A stretch of DNA of 64,000 nucleotides from PALSA-894 sp963828625. Lineage in GTDB: Bacteria; Pseudomonadota; Alphaproteobacteria; Rhizobiales; Xanthobacteraceae. The DNA lies in NCBI GenBank assembly GCA_963828625.1, contig CAWHEX010000011.1, positions 1,065,022-1,129,021 of the forward strand. The letters are read 5' to 3'. Below, piece after piece: positions 1-7,319 of this stretch; the stretch's first letter is position 1; every line of letters starts with the position of its first letter. Both the position numbers and the translations under genes were made by a program. Below the pieces are notes generated by a model, which saw only the letters and a program-made list of their open reading frames with translations, was not told the origin of the DNA and did not search any database.

Positions 1-518
1 CCTTCCTGCTCCAGCGGGTTCTGCGTCGCGAGCACATGGAACGGCGCGGGCAAATCGTGGCGCGCACCCGCGACCGTGACGTGATGCTCCTGCATCGCCT
101 GCAAGAGTGCGGACTGCGTGCGCGGCGAGGCGCGGTTGATCTCGTCAGCCATCAGGAGCTGCGCGAACACCGGCCCGGAGATGAAGCGGAACGAGCGCTT
201 GCCGCCCGGCGACTCTTCCAGCACCTCGGTGCCGAGAATGTCGGAGGGCATCAGGTCGGGCGTGAACTGGATGCGGCGCGCGTCGAGGCCGAGCGCGATG
301 CCCATCGTTTCGACGAGCTTGGTCTTGGCGAGGCCGGGCACGCCGACCAGCAGCGCGTGGCCGCCAGAGAGCACCGTGATCAGCGCGCGGTCGACGACGC
401 GCTCCTGTCCGAAGATGACGGCGCCGATCGCGGCCCTGGCGGCGCGGGCGTGCGCGGCCGTCGTCTCGGCGGCGCGGACCACCATGTCTTCGAATTTCTC
501 GAGACCCTCGACCGCCAT
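1..518 (-). CDS. MoxR-family AAA+ ATPase (3' end beyond window)
   Basis: This is the N-terminal ~172 residues of a MoxR-type AAA+ ATPase; the gene runs off the left edge. The translation starts MAVEGLEKFEDMV and carries a MoxR-type Walker A (GVPGLAKT, ~residues 60-67) and a Walker B (LLMADEINRA). It is followed by the SALLQAMQEHHVTV and LATQNPLEQEG segments that are hallmarks of the family. MoxR ATPases act as chaperones that help activate or insert metal-dependent or von Willebrand-domain proteins, usually with DUF58 and VWA genes downstream; here those would lie outside the window. The start at 518 is the only ATG consistent with family length. The call is secure; the client is unknown. Confidence 0.93.
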   Translation of the reverse strand, partial: MAVEGLEKFEDMVVRAAETTAAHARAARAAIGAVIFGQERVVDRALITVLSGGHALLVGVPGLAKTKLVETMGIALGLDARRIQFTPDLMPSDILGTEVLEESPGGKRSFRFISGPVFAQLLMADEINRASPRTQSALLQAMQEHHVTVAGARHDLPAPFHVLATQNPLEQE

Positions 519-760
519 GACAGCTCCTGTCCGTTTTGTTCTGGTGACCATCTACGCAGCCTCGGGGGACTTTGCCGAGCCTCTTGCCTCGAAACGATGC
601 AAGCATCGCGCCACGCGCACGATGCGCCCCCGCGCTGATTCTCCTATCCGCTTGGAGTCTACGCTATTTTTCGGCTCCCGCGATTCCCGTATGCACAATC
701 ACGTTCGCGCGAGCACGTCAGCGGATTCTGGTACCGTAGGCTTTGGACAATGGCCAAATC

Positions 761-1380
761 ATGAGCAAGTTGAAGGGCAAGTTGTCGCCCATGGCTGACG
801 CAAAGACAGGGCTCGACGCGATCGCGGGCGCAGTGACGCAGGCGGGCAAGAAGGGGCCGCCGCCCGTGCATTTGTGGAACCCGCCGTTCTGCGGCGACCT
901 CGACATGCGCATCGCCGCGGACGGCACCTGGTTCTATCTGAAAACGCCAATCGGCCGGCACGCGCTGGTGAAGCTGTTTTCTTCCGTGCTCTGGCGCGAA
1001 GGCGCGAAGTATTTCCTCAAGACGCCGGTCGAGAAGGTCGGCATCACGGTCGACGATGCGCCGTTCACGGCGGTCGAGATGAAGACAGGAGGGCGAGGGC
1101 GCGGCGCGCACGCTTTCGTTCCGCACCAACGCGGACGACTGGGTGACGTGCGGCGAAGGCCATGCGCTGCGCTTCGAGCCCGAGGAAGAAACCGGCGGGC
1201 TCAAGCCGTATCTGCATGTGCGGCGCGACCTGTGGGCGCTGGTCACGCGCGCGCTGTTCTACGATCTGGTCGAACTCGGCGAGGAGCGCGACGTCGCGGG
1301 CCGCCGCATGTTCGGCGTCGCGTCGGGCGGCGCATTCTACGCGATGGCGCCGGCCGACACGCTGAAGGGATCTGCGCTGA
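761..1380 (+). CDS. DUF1285 domain protein (two +1 frameshifts)
   Basis: A DUF1285 family protein of unknown function, recognised by the conserved run PPVHLWNPPFCGDLDMRI and the TPIGRHALVKLF segment. An extra base near 1088 splits the frame; removing it joins the N-terminal half to the half carrying GEGHALRFEPEEE. A second extra G near 1368-1370 would remove the stop: without it the protein ends DTLKDLR with TGA at 1378-1380, overlapping the next ATG by one base (TGATG). The raw length is 3n+2, as two insertions predict. The start is at ATG 761; ATG 791 in the same frame matches relatives equally well. Gene order DUF1285 then NUDIX is usual in Rhizobiales. Confidence 0.8.
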
Positions 1381-2039
1381 TGGACGCGTCGAAGCCGCCG
1401 CTCATCGTCGGGCGCGATTTCTTCGAACGCGCAAAGGCGCGGCTCACGCTCGACGTGCCGGCAGCACTCACCGATCTCACACTGACCGATTTCCCGCGCG
1501 GCGATCTCGACCGCGATCCGGCCGCGTGGGATGAGGCGGGCGTAAAGGCGACGCGCCCTGCCGCCGTGCTGGTGGGCGTGGTCGATCACGCCGAGCCCGG
1601 CGTGCTGCTCACCATGCGCACCTCGGACCTGCCGAGCCACGCCAACCAGATCGCATTTCCCGGCGGCAAGATCGATCCGGGCGATGCGACGCCGCTCGCC
1701 GCCGCCTTGCGCGAGGCCGACGAGGAGATCGGGCTTGACGCCGCGCTGATCGAGCCCATCGGCTATCTCGATCTCTATCTTACCTTCACGGGCTTCCGCA
1801 TCCTTCCCGTGGTCGCGCGCGTGATCCCGAGCTACGAGCTGACGGTCAATGCGTCCGAGGTCGCCGACGCGTTCGAGGTGCCGCTTGCGTTCGTGATGGA
1901 CGAGGCGAACCACGCGCGCAAAAGCCGCGACTGGAAGGGCGTCACGCGCCACTATTACGAAATGCCGTTCGGCGAGCGCTATATCTGGGGCGTGACGGCG
2001 GGGATTTTGCGGAATTTGTATGAGAAGATTTATGGGTGA
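1380..2039 (+). CDS. NUDIX CoA pyrophosphatase-like hydrolase
   Basis: A NUDIX hydrolase of about 219 residues, probably cleaving CoA or acyl-CoA to 3',5'-ADP and phosphopantetheine. The CoA-specific signature upstream of the NUDIX box is visible (LLTMRTSDLPSHANQIAFPGG), followed by a NUDIX helix ending READEEIGL whose acidic residues bind the metal. The chosen ATG at 1380 overlaps the inferred DUF1285 stop and has AAGGGA about ten bases upstream. As printed, the frame stays open into DUF1285, giving an apparent fusion that is attributed to an indel. NudL-like proteins are often called housecleaning enzymes. Exact substrate is inferred from the motif. Confidence 0.87.
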   Translation: MDASKPPLIVGRDFFERAKARLTLDVPAALTDLTLTDFPRGDLDRDPAAWDEAGVKATRPAAVLVGVVDHAEPGVLLTMRTSDLPSHANQIAFPGGKIDPGDATPLAAALREADEEIGLDAALIEPIGYLDLYLTFTGFRILPVVARVIPSYELTVNASEVADAFEVPLAFVMDEANHARKSRDWKGVTRHYYEMPFGERYIWGVTAGILRNLYEKIYG

Positions 2040-2063
2040 GGGCGCGCGCTGATCGGACGGCTT

Positions 2064-2127
2064 TCTCTCCCTCGCCCCGCGAAGCGGGCGAGAGGGTGCC
2101 GAGCGAATGCGAGGCGGGTGAGGGGCA
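2064..2127. repeat. REP-like palindromic intergenic repeat, copy 1
   Basis: A GC-rich palindromic element with a stem built from CTCGCCCCGC and GCGGGCGAG around a GAA loop, followed by a tail ending GGCGGGTGAGGGGC. It matches, in inverted orientation, the element at 3056-3118 (shared core GCCCCTCACCCG ... CACCCTCTC). Such elements are scattered in many Rhizobiales genomes and usually lie just downstream of genes, where they can act as transcription stops. Confidence 0.75.
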
Positions 2128-2218
2128 AGTCAGCCACCTGCCGTGCGCGTCAGTCCGTCGGGCACAGAGAAACGATCTTCACTGCGCTTCTGATCAAGAC
2201 TTCTCTCGCACCCTTGGC

Positions 2219-2416
2219 TTACGGACCCAATATTGTATCGCGCCCTGCGAAATCGAATCCGATAAACGCCCCTGTCTGTTCTTGGCTGATGACGTCGTAG
2301 TCTCCGATAAATGTGCGTGCTTTTCTGTCTACGGGCCTCACCCTGTAGACGCTTGACCCTTGCCGAAATTTGGTACGAAAATTAATAGCGTCTTCCAGCG
2401 TGAGGCACGCGAACAC
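2219..2416 (-). pseudogene. unrecognised short coding remnant, low GC
   Basis: A 65-residue frame reading F-A-C-L-T-L-E-D-A-I-N-F and later VYRVRPVDRKARTFIGDYDV lies in a stretch clearly poorer in GC than its neighbours. It begins at a GTG; the frame is open some 60 bases further upstream, to a TGA, without a better start. A second short frame on the same strand (2492-2680) precedes it in another phase, so the two may be pieces of one decayed gene. I do not recognise the family. The stretch 2128-2702 otherwise holds no gene I can support, and its composition suggests transferred DNA. Confidence 0.3.
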
Positions 2417-2702
2417 GCAGTGAAATCTTGACGGTGCCTTGCGTCTGGTCCTTCGACGCGTTGCTTCGAGTGCGGCTATCCCACATCAAGATTATTGCGT
2501 CTTTGTGACTGTCGATTTGTCGTCCGTCGGCTGCAAACTGACGAACCTGTCGGCCCCATGATCCAGGCTCGACAACAGAACTCGTTCACGAGACCGGTCG
2601 GCGCTACATGGTAATATTCCATCGTCGCTTCCTTCTTTAGGACGCGTCGCTAGTAGCAGATTAATGTCTTGGGCAATTTGCATTGGATGAGCAGGGTGGG
2701 CA

Positions 2703-3050
2703 ATGCGCGGCCCGGATAGAAAAACTGTCCCCATCGAACGCAAGCTGCGCGGCGCGCAGACCGACGCGGAGCGCAAGCTGTGGTTCGCGTTACGGGACCG
2801 GCGGCTCGATGGGTTCAAATTCGTGCGGCAAGAGGCGATTGGTTCTTTCGTCGTGGACTTCGTCTGTCGCGAGCAGAAGTTGATCGTCGAGGTCGATGGC
2901 GGGCAGCATTCTGAAAGCACCAAGGATGCCGCACGCGATGCTCAGCTTGTGCGCGAGGGCTATCGCGTGATGCGGTTCTGGAACAACGACGTGTTGGGCA
3001 ATCGCGAAGGGGTGCTGGAGACGATCCTCGCCGCACTTCGTGCCGAGTAG
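2703..3050 (+). CDS. DUF559 endonuclease-like protein
   Basis: A 115-residue DUF559 protein, related to the very-short-patch-repair and restriction-endonuclease-like fold. Visible landmarks are ERKLWFALRDRRLDGFKF, the GSFVVDFVC strand with the first catalytic-type Asp, and IVEVDGGQH with the second acidic pair, followed by LVREGYRVMRFWNNDV. The length is typical for stand-alone DUF559 proteins. It sits alone between two inverted palindromic repeats and beside a low-GC segment, which suggests the block came in together. The biological role of DUF559 proteins is not established; nuclease activity is inferred from the fold. Confidence 0.85.
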   Translation: MRGPDRKTVPIERKLRGAQTDAERKLWFALRDRRLDGFKFVRQEAIGSFVVDFVCREQKLIVEVDGGQHSESTKDAARDAQLVREGYRVMRFWNNDVLGNREGVLETILAALRAE

Positions 3051-3055
3051 CGTTT

Positions 3056-3118
3056 GCCCCTCACCCGGCGCGACGCGCGACGTCGCGCCACCCTCTCCCC
3101 GTGAAACGGGGAGAGGAA
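3056..3118. repeat. REP-like palindromic intergenic repeat, copy 2 (inverted)
   Basis: Begins GCCCCTCACCCGGC, contains a GCGCGACG / CGTCGCGC palindrome, and ends in a stem CTCTCCCCG-TGAAA-CGGGGAGAG. It is the inverted counterpart of the copy at 2064-2127, so the two bracket the DUF559 gene and the low-GC remnant. It begins six bases after the DUF559 stop and may serve as its terminator. Confidence 0.78.
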
Positions 3119-3172
3119 AAGAGGAGCGCGTTGCGCGGCCAGCGAACAAATCGACCGCGCGTCGACGCACGC

Positions 3173-3201
3173 TTGACTCAATCCCATAGCAGGAATATAT
3201 A
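3173..3201 (+). promoter_or_regulatory. strong sigma-70-like promoter without a downstream ORF
   Basis: TTGACT at 3173-3178 and TATATA at 3196-3201 are separated by exactly 17 bases, close to the housekeeping consensus and striking in GC-rich surroundings. No credible coding start follows; the next recognised gene begins at 3806. The transcript would enter the hairpin-rich stretch starting near 3208. Confidence 0.55.
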
Positions 3202-3207
3202 CCACTT

Positions 3208-3670
3208 TACCTTGCTCGTTGAGGGGCGTCACCGGTGACGTTCGGATGATGGAGCAAGCGGAAGGTGCGGCCGGAGATCGGGCCGGGCCTTCCGGGCGGA
3301 CCAGTGGTCCGCTTGTGCGGCGCCTGCGCGTTCGGCTTCGTCAGCCGGGCACCCGGGCGGCTTCGGGACCCGCCCTGGGGGTACTACGGCCCCTGCGCGA
3401 GGAGCTCGCTGCATGGGGACGCGCGCCAATGCGCGTCTCAGGAAGCGCGGACCGGAGCCGAAAAATGCCGCCAGTGGAGCGCCGGGAGGCGCGCGTCTCC
3501 GATCGCAAGGAGGCGCGGCACCTCAAGGTGCCGGGTGGCTTCGCCGGCCGCCCACGGGGTTTCGCAGGCCCCGGCGTTTCCCGGCGCTCCGCTCCCCTCG
3601 TTTCGGGAGCGAAAGGAATGCCCCCAAACCCGGGCGCATCGCGCCGCGGGAAGGGGAACCCATGTTTTTT
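3208..3670 (+). ncRNA. candidate structured non-coding RNA or palindromic element
   Basis: This ~460-base stretch has no recognisable protein but a series of exact inverted repeats: 3227-3240 (CGTCACC/GGTGACG), 3296-3312 (GCGGACC, loop AGT), 3355-3375 (GGGCGG, 9-base loop), 3418-3437 (GACGCGC, 6-base loop), 3516-3533 (CGGCACC, loop TCAA) and 3590-3611 (CGCTCCC, 8-base loop). It follows the promoter at 3173-3201 and ends near a run of six T (3665-3670). It does not match the landmarks of RNase P RNA, tmRNA or SRP RNA that I could look for. It may be a small RNA gene, a long leader of the transpeptidase gene, or a mosaic of intergenic repeats. The remaining 3671-3805 holds nothing I recognise. 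Confidence 0.35.
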
Positions 3671-3805
3671 CGCAAGCCAATGAACCATTTACCCGACTCG
3701 TGCGACTCATGACCGGGAAGGGGGCGCGTTCAGCGCCGCCACGGATTCGCCATCCGGCTCGCATCAATGTGCGTCCGGGTGGGGAAAATGTTCGGGAAGG
3801 GCGCG

Positions 3806-5144
3806 ATGCGACTCCGCACAATTCTGCTTGCCTCCACGCTCGGCCTCATCGTTTCGCCGGCGCTCGCGCAGCCCGCCGCGCCCGGAGCCGCCGCGCAGGC
3901 GGTGCCCGTGCCGCAGGCCAAGCCCGTGAAGCGCGGCGTCGCGAGCTTCTGGACCTCGGCCGAGCCGACCTTCGACGAACGCACCTACGACCGCATCAAC
4001 GCCGCGATGCTCTCCTATTCGGCGATCGAAGTGCGCGGCGGCTGGCCGATGGTCGCCAAGCTCAATCTCGCGCCCGGCGCGTCCGGCCCGGATGTCGAAC
4101 GGCTGCGCCAGCGCCTCGCCATCACGGACGACCTGCCGGCCGAAGTCGCCGACGGCGATGCCTACGACACGATGCTGACCGAAGCCGTGAAGCGCTTCCA
4201 GGCGCGCCACGGCCTGCCCGAGACCGGCTCGGTCGGCCCGCAGACCATCGAGGCGCTGAACGTTCCGGTGAAGACGCGCATCCGCCAGCTCGCGGCCTCG
4301 CTCGACCGGCTGCACGGCATGGGCTTCACGTTCGGCCAGCGCTACGTGGTGGTGAACATTCCGGCCGCGGTCGCGGAAGCGGTCGACGACGGCAAGGTGA
4401 CGCGGCGCTACGTGACGGTGGTCGGCAAGGTCGATCGCCCGTCGCCGACGCTCACCACGCAGATCACCGCGGTCAATCTCAATCCGACCTGGACGGTGCC
4501 GCTGTCGATCCTGAAGAAGGACATCGCGGCGAAGATGCGCAAGGACCCGGGCTACGTCTCGCGCATGAAGATGCGCGTGCTCGACGGGTCGGGCAACGAA
4601 CTCGATCCGCGTTCGGTCGACTGGTCGTCGGAGCGCACGCCGAACTTCACGGTCCGGCAGGATCTCGGGCGAGGGCAATGCGCTCGGCAACCTGCGCATC
4701 GACATGCCGAACCCGCACTCGGTCTACATGCACGACACCAACCACCGCGAAGGCTTCTCGGCGGACTATCGCTTCCAGTCCTCGGGCTGCACGCGCGTGC
4801 ACGACGTGCGCGACTTCGCGGCGTGGATCCTGAAGGACAATCCGAACTGGACCCGCAAGGACATCGATGCCGAGATCGCGACGGGCAAGCGCACCACCGT
4901 GAAGCTCGCGCGCGGCATTCCGGTCGCGTGGATCTATCTCACCGGCTGGGCGAGCCCGGACGGCACGATCAATTTCCGCAACGACGTGTACGGCCTCGAT
5001 CCCAAGCCCGCGAACCAGTTCATGGTGCAGGTCGATCGCCCGGCGCGGGTCGCCTCGGCGGCGCGCGCGTCCGGCTTCGTGCTCCAGTCGGGCAGCGAGA
5101 CGCCGCTGACGTTCAAGCCGGTGTCGTACCTCGACAGCCGGTAG
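3806..5144 (+). CDS. periplasmic L,D-transpeptidase (YkuD), +1 frameshift
   Basis: An exported peptidoglycan-binding L,D-transpeptidase of about 445 residues. It has a signal peptide ending SPALAQ, a peptidoglycan-binding helix bundle (AVKRFQARHGLPETG), then the YkuD catalytic domain with HDTN and the cysteine motif SSGCTRVHDV; the Cys attacks the D-Ala or L-centre of the peptide stem to form 3-3 or protein crosslinks. An extra G near 4671 breaks the frame between RQDLG and EGNALGNLRIDMP; the raw length is 3n+1. The start at 3806 puts the signal peptide at the N-terminus; in-frame ATGs at 3767 and 3788 lie upstream. The overall build resembles the long YcbB-like enzymes. Confidence 0.88.
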
Positions 5145-5155
5145 GGAACCCGGAG

Positions 5156-5181
5156 GGAACTTTTTCGCGGATCGGGGCGTT
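5156..5181 (+). promoter_or_regulatory. EcfG (general stress response) promoter
   Basis: GGAAC at 5156-5160 and CGTT at 5178-5181 are separated by 17 bases, the consensus of the alphaproteobacterial general-stress sigma factor EcfG. It lies only 26 bases upstream of the ATG at 5207, so it would drive the two small FPASDPP genes. The match is exact in both boxes. Confidence 0.65.
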
Positions 5182-5206
5182 TTCCGGGCTCAGCCAGGAG
5201 AACGAC

Positions 5207-5407
5207 ATGGACAAGGCAGACCCGACCAAGACGCGCGGCGGCGACCCGGACGGGGCGCGTGTGCCGCCGAAGGCCAAGTCCGAGGACAAGGAAGAAAAGC
5301 TCCTTGGCGACGAGCTGGACGACAGTTTCCCGGCCTCCGATCCGCCGTCGAGCACGCAGCCGACCAAGCCCGAGCCGCCCGCGCCGAAGCCGCGCAAACC
5401 GGATTGA
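5207..5407 (+). CDS. small acidic FPASDPP-motif protein 1
   Basis: A 66-residue hydrophilic protein with an acidic centre and the motif DELDDSFPASDPPS, followed by a proline/lysine tail. Short proteins with this motif are widespread and uncharacterised in alphaproteobacteria. A strong ribosome site (AGGAG) precedes the ATG, and the gene has an EcfG-like promoter immediately upstream, so a role in stress survival is inferred. It is followed 44 bases later by a paralogue with the same motif. No signal peptide or membrane segment is visible; it is probably cytoplasmic and disordered. Confidence 0.8.
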   Translation: MDKADPTKTRGGDPDGARVPPKAKSEDKEEKLLGDELDDSFPASDPPSSTQPTKPEPPAPKPRKPD

Positions 5408-5451
5408 TCCGGCCGCTCCGCGCACCCATCTGTTGAGCGATGGAGGCGCGC

Positions 5452-5610
5452 ATGAACGGCAAGCAGGCGAAGCCCGTCCCCGGCGACCTGACCGGGGAAG
5501 AGGTGAACGAGGAGCTTGAGGAAGGACTCGAAGACACCTTCCCGGCCTCCGACCCCCCGGCCGCCACCCAGCCGGTGCACAAGCCGCAGAAAAAGCAGCG
5601 CGACAAATAA
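5452..5610 (+). CDS. small acidic FPASDPP-motif protein 2
   Basis: A 52-residue paralogue of the preceding gene: acidic EEVNEELEEGLEDTFPASDPP followed by a basic, proline-containing tail (KPQKKQRDK). GGAGG six bases upstream supports ATG 5452; an in-frame ATG at 5440 would itself overlap this ribosome site. It is probably cotranscribed with the gene at 5207 from the EcfG-like promoter. The tandem arrangement points to duplication. Function is unknown. Confidence 0.75.
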   Translation: MNGKQAKPVPGDLTGEEVNEELEEGLEDTFPASDPPAATQPVHKPQKKQRDK

Positions 5611-5611
5611 C

Positions 5612-6220
5612 GTGGCGCTGCAAAACCGCGTCACGCCGTTCGGCGAGCTGATCGCGACGCCCGCGCGCGGCACGATGTACGGCAATCGCGGCGGGAAATT
5701 TCATCGCGACGATCAGACGCTGGGCGCGCGCCGCTGGGCCTCGCGGCAATGGATCTGCTGCGTGCTTTCGTTCAAGGGGCGGCGGCATCCGGTCTGGCGC
5801 GAACGCTACACGGGGCTCTTTTTTCTCGACGAGGTGACGGCGCTCGCCGCCGGCCACCGCCCGTGCTTCGAATGCCGCCGCGCCGACGCGAATGCGTTCG
5901 CGGAAAAGTGGGCGGAGACGAAGAACTCAGATTTTCCCTACGTCGACGAGATGGATCGCGTGTTGCAGGCCGAACGGCTCGACGGCCGCAAGAAGCGCAC
6001 GCACGAGGCGCGTTTCGAGAATTTGCCCGACGGCGCGTTCGTGGCACGCGACGATATCGCCTGCGCGGTGCGCGGCGCACATCTGCTGCGCTGGAGCGAG
6101 AACGGTTACGTGGAAAAAATCGCGCGCCCGCGTGGCGCCGCAAATGTCCTTACGCCGCCAAGCATCGTTGGCGTGCTGTCAGCCGGCTACAAGCCGCAAT
6201 GGCATCCGAGTGCGCAATAA
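5612..6220 (+). CDS. conserved hypothetical protein (GTG start)
   Basis: A 202-residue cytoplasmic protein I recognise only as a conserved Rhizobiales family. Landmarks are NRVTPFGELIATPARGTMYGNRGG near the N-terminus (read as two blocks), RRWASRQWICCVL, and FLDEVTALAAGHRPCFECRR, whose two closely spaced cysteines could bind metal. It starts at GTG 5612, one base after the previous stop, and no ATG gives a full-length match. The GTG lies immediately behind the FPASDPP pair, so translation may be coupled to it. No function can be assigned. Confidence 0.75.
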   Translation: MALQNRVTPFGELIATPARGTMYGNRGGKFHRDDQTLGARRWASRQWICCVLSFKGRRHPVWRERYTGLFFLDEVTALAAGHRPCFECRRADANAFAEKWAETKNSDFPYVDEMDRVLQAERLDGRKKRTHEARFENLPDGAFVARDDIACAVRGAHLLRWSENGYVEKIARPRGAANVLTPPSIVGVLSAGYKPQWHPSAQ

Positions 6221-6232
6221 TGCTCCTTCCGC

Positions 6233-6303
6233 TCGTCCCCGCGAAAGCGGGGACCCAGAGCCAAGCAAAGAAAGAACTGGATGCCCGCCTTCGCGGGCAT
6301 GAG
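6233..6303. repeat. paired-hairpin intergenic repeat
   Basis: Two perfect 8-bp hairpins, GTCCCCGC-GAAA-GCGGGGAC at 6235-6254 and ATGCCCGC-CTTC-GCGGGCAT at 6281-6300, flank a short AG-rich linker. This layout is the common mosaic intergenic repeat of Bradyrhizobium-like genomes. It lies between two convergent genes and likely stops transcription from both sides. Confidence 0.75.
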
Positions 6304-6312
6304 CGGAGAGAG

Positions 6313-6558
6313 TTACGCCGCGACGCAGCCGCCCGCCTTCACCTTGCGCTCGGTCGAAGCCGGAAACTTCGCGAGCTTGTCGGCCGGACGCACCGGACGG
6401 CGCACCAGTTCGCCGCCGCAGTTCGGGCATTTGCCCTTCAGCACGCCCTCGGCGCACGATTTGCAGAACGTGCACTCGAACGAGCACATCATCGCGTCTT
6501 GCGAAGCGGGCGGGAGGTCGCGGTCGCAGCATTCGCAGTTCGGGCGCAGCGCCAGCAT
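6313..6558 (-). CDS. DUF1272 zinc-ribbon-like protein
   Basis: An 81-residue protein of the DUF1272 family. It is rich in paired cysteines: CECC near residue 8, a central C..EC.FC..C block, and CPNCGGEL near residue 44, so it almost certainly binds zinc. Family members are found alone or with metabolic genes; no biochemical role is known. Its ATG lies one base beyond the stop of the RraA-like gene upstream, so the two form a tight operon. GGGAGG precedes the start, inside the end of that gene. Confidence 0.85.
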   Translation of the reverse strand: MLALRPNCECCDRDLPPASQDAMMCSFECTFCKSCAEGVLKGKCPNCGGELVRRPVRPADKLAKFPASTERKVKAGGCVAA

Positions 6559-6559
6559 G

Positions 6560-7243
6560 TCAGCCTCCCTTGATCGCCGCCTTGATGGCCGCGACCGTGC
6601 CGACTTCCTTCGCGGCCTTGATGATGCGCGCCTCGCGCGCGTTCAGGTCGTCGAGCGCGGCCTTCATCTTCGGGATGACCTCGAGCGGCACCACGACCGC
6701 GCCGTGCTGGTCCGCATGGATGAGGTCGCCGCTATTCACCTTCATGCCGTGCACCGTCACCGGCGTGCCGAAGTCCTCCACATGCGTATAGGCGTGCGAG
6801 GGCGAGAGCGAGCCGGCCAGCATCTGGAAGCCCTGCGCGATCATCGGAATGTCGCGGATCGACCCGTTGGTGATGACGCCCTGGCAGCCGAGCGCCTTGT
6901 GGATGTTCGACTGCACCTCGCCCCAGAACGCGCCGTAGCCGACTTCGTCGTCGAGATCCTCGATCACCGAAATGCTCGGGCGCGGCTCGGAGGCGACGTA
7001 GTCGAGATAGTCCATGCGCTTTGCCATGTAGTCGCCGGACGAGACCTTGTCCTTCGCCTTCGCCGTCACGGTCTTGGCGAAGCCGACGATCGGCGGCAGG
7101 TCGGGGAACGGGCAGAACAGGTGCTTGACCGTATAGCCGTGCCCGCGCCGCTCGGGCGCGACCATCTCCAGCACGTTGCACACCGTCGGGGTGTCCATCG
7201 ATTGCAGGAATTCGAATTGTTCTTTGCTCAGCGTCGCGGCCAT
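6560..7243 (-). CDS. RraA-like / HMG-aldolase-fold protein
   Basis: A 227-residue member of the RraA / 4-hydroxy-4-methyl-2-oxoglutarate aldolase superfamily. It shows the DTPTVCNVLE opening, a GCQGVITNGSIRDI loop (the GxxxDGxxRD-like substrate loop, here with N and S in place of the usual D-G) and GDLIHADQHGAVVVP near the C-terminus, where the metal-ligand Asp and the conserved HxDxxG block lie. Members cleave or decarboxylate small oxoacids; the RNase E-inhibitor name comes from E. coli. The start at 7243 has AGAGG upstream and follows an in-frame ATG at 7273 that is less well placed. It is cotranscribed with DUF1272. Confidence 0.85.
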   Translation of the reverse strand: MAATLSKEQFEFLQSMDTPTVCNVLEMVAPERRGHGYTVKHLFCPFPDLPPIVGFAKTVTAKAKDKVSSGDYMAKRMDYLDYVASEPRPSISVIEDLDDEVGYGAFWGEVQSNIHKALGCQGVITNGSIRDIPMIAQGFQMLAGSLSPSHAYTHVEDFGTPVTVHGMKVNSGDLIHADQHGAVVVPLEVIPKMKAALDDLNAREARIIKAAKEVGTVAAIKAAIKGG

Positions 7244-7319
7244 GGCGTTCCTCTCGTTTGCGGCCCGCAACATTGCCGATCGCGTGGCGCTTTGCTAGTG
7301 CTCCCGCGCACCGCATCCC

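Noticed and set aside
2492..2923. A 143-codon minus-strand gene overlapping DUF559
   Set aside because: Its N-terminal half is the antisense of a well supported DUF559 gene; only a short C-terminal part lies in free sequence and has no recognisable features.
3265..4833. A 520-codon open frame from the non-coding stretch into the transpeptidase
   Set aside because: The product is Arg/Pro-rich without domain, overlaps the transpeptidase in the wrong frame, and arises from high GC.
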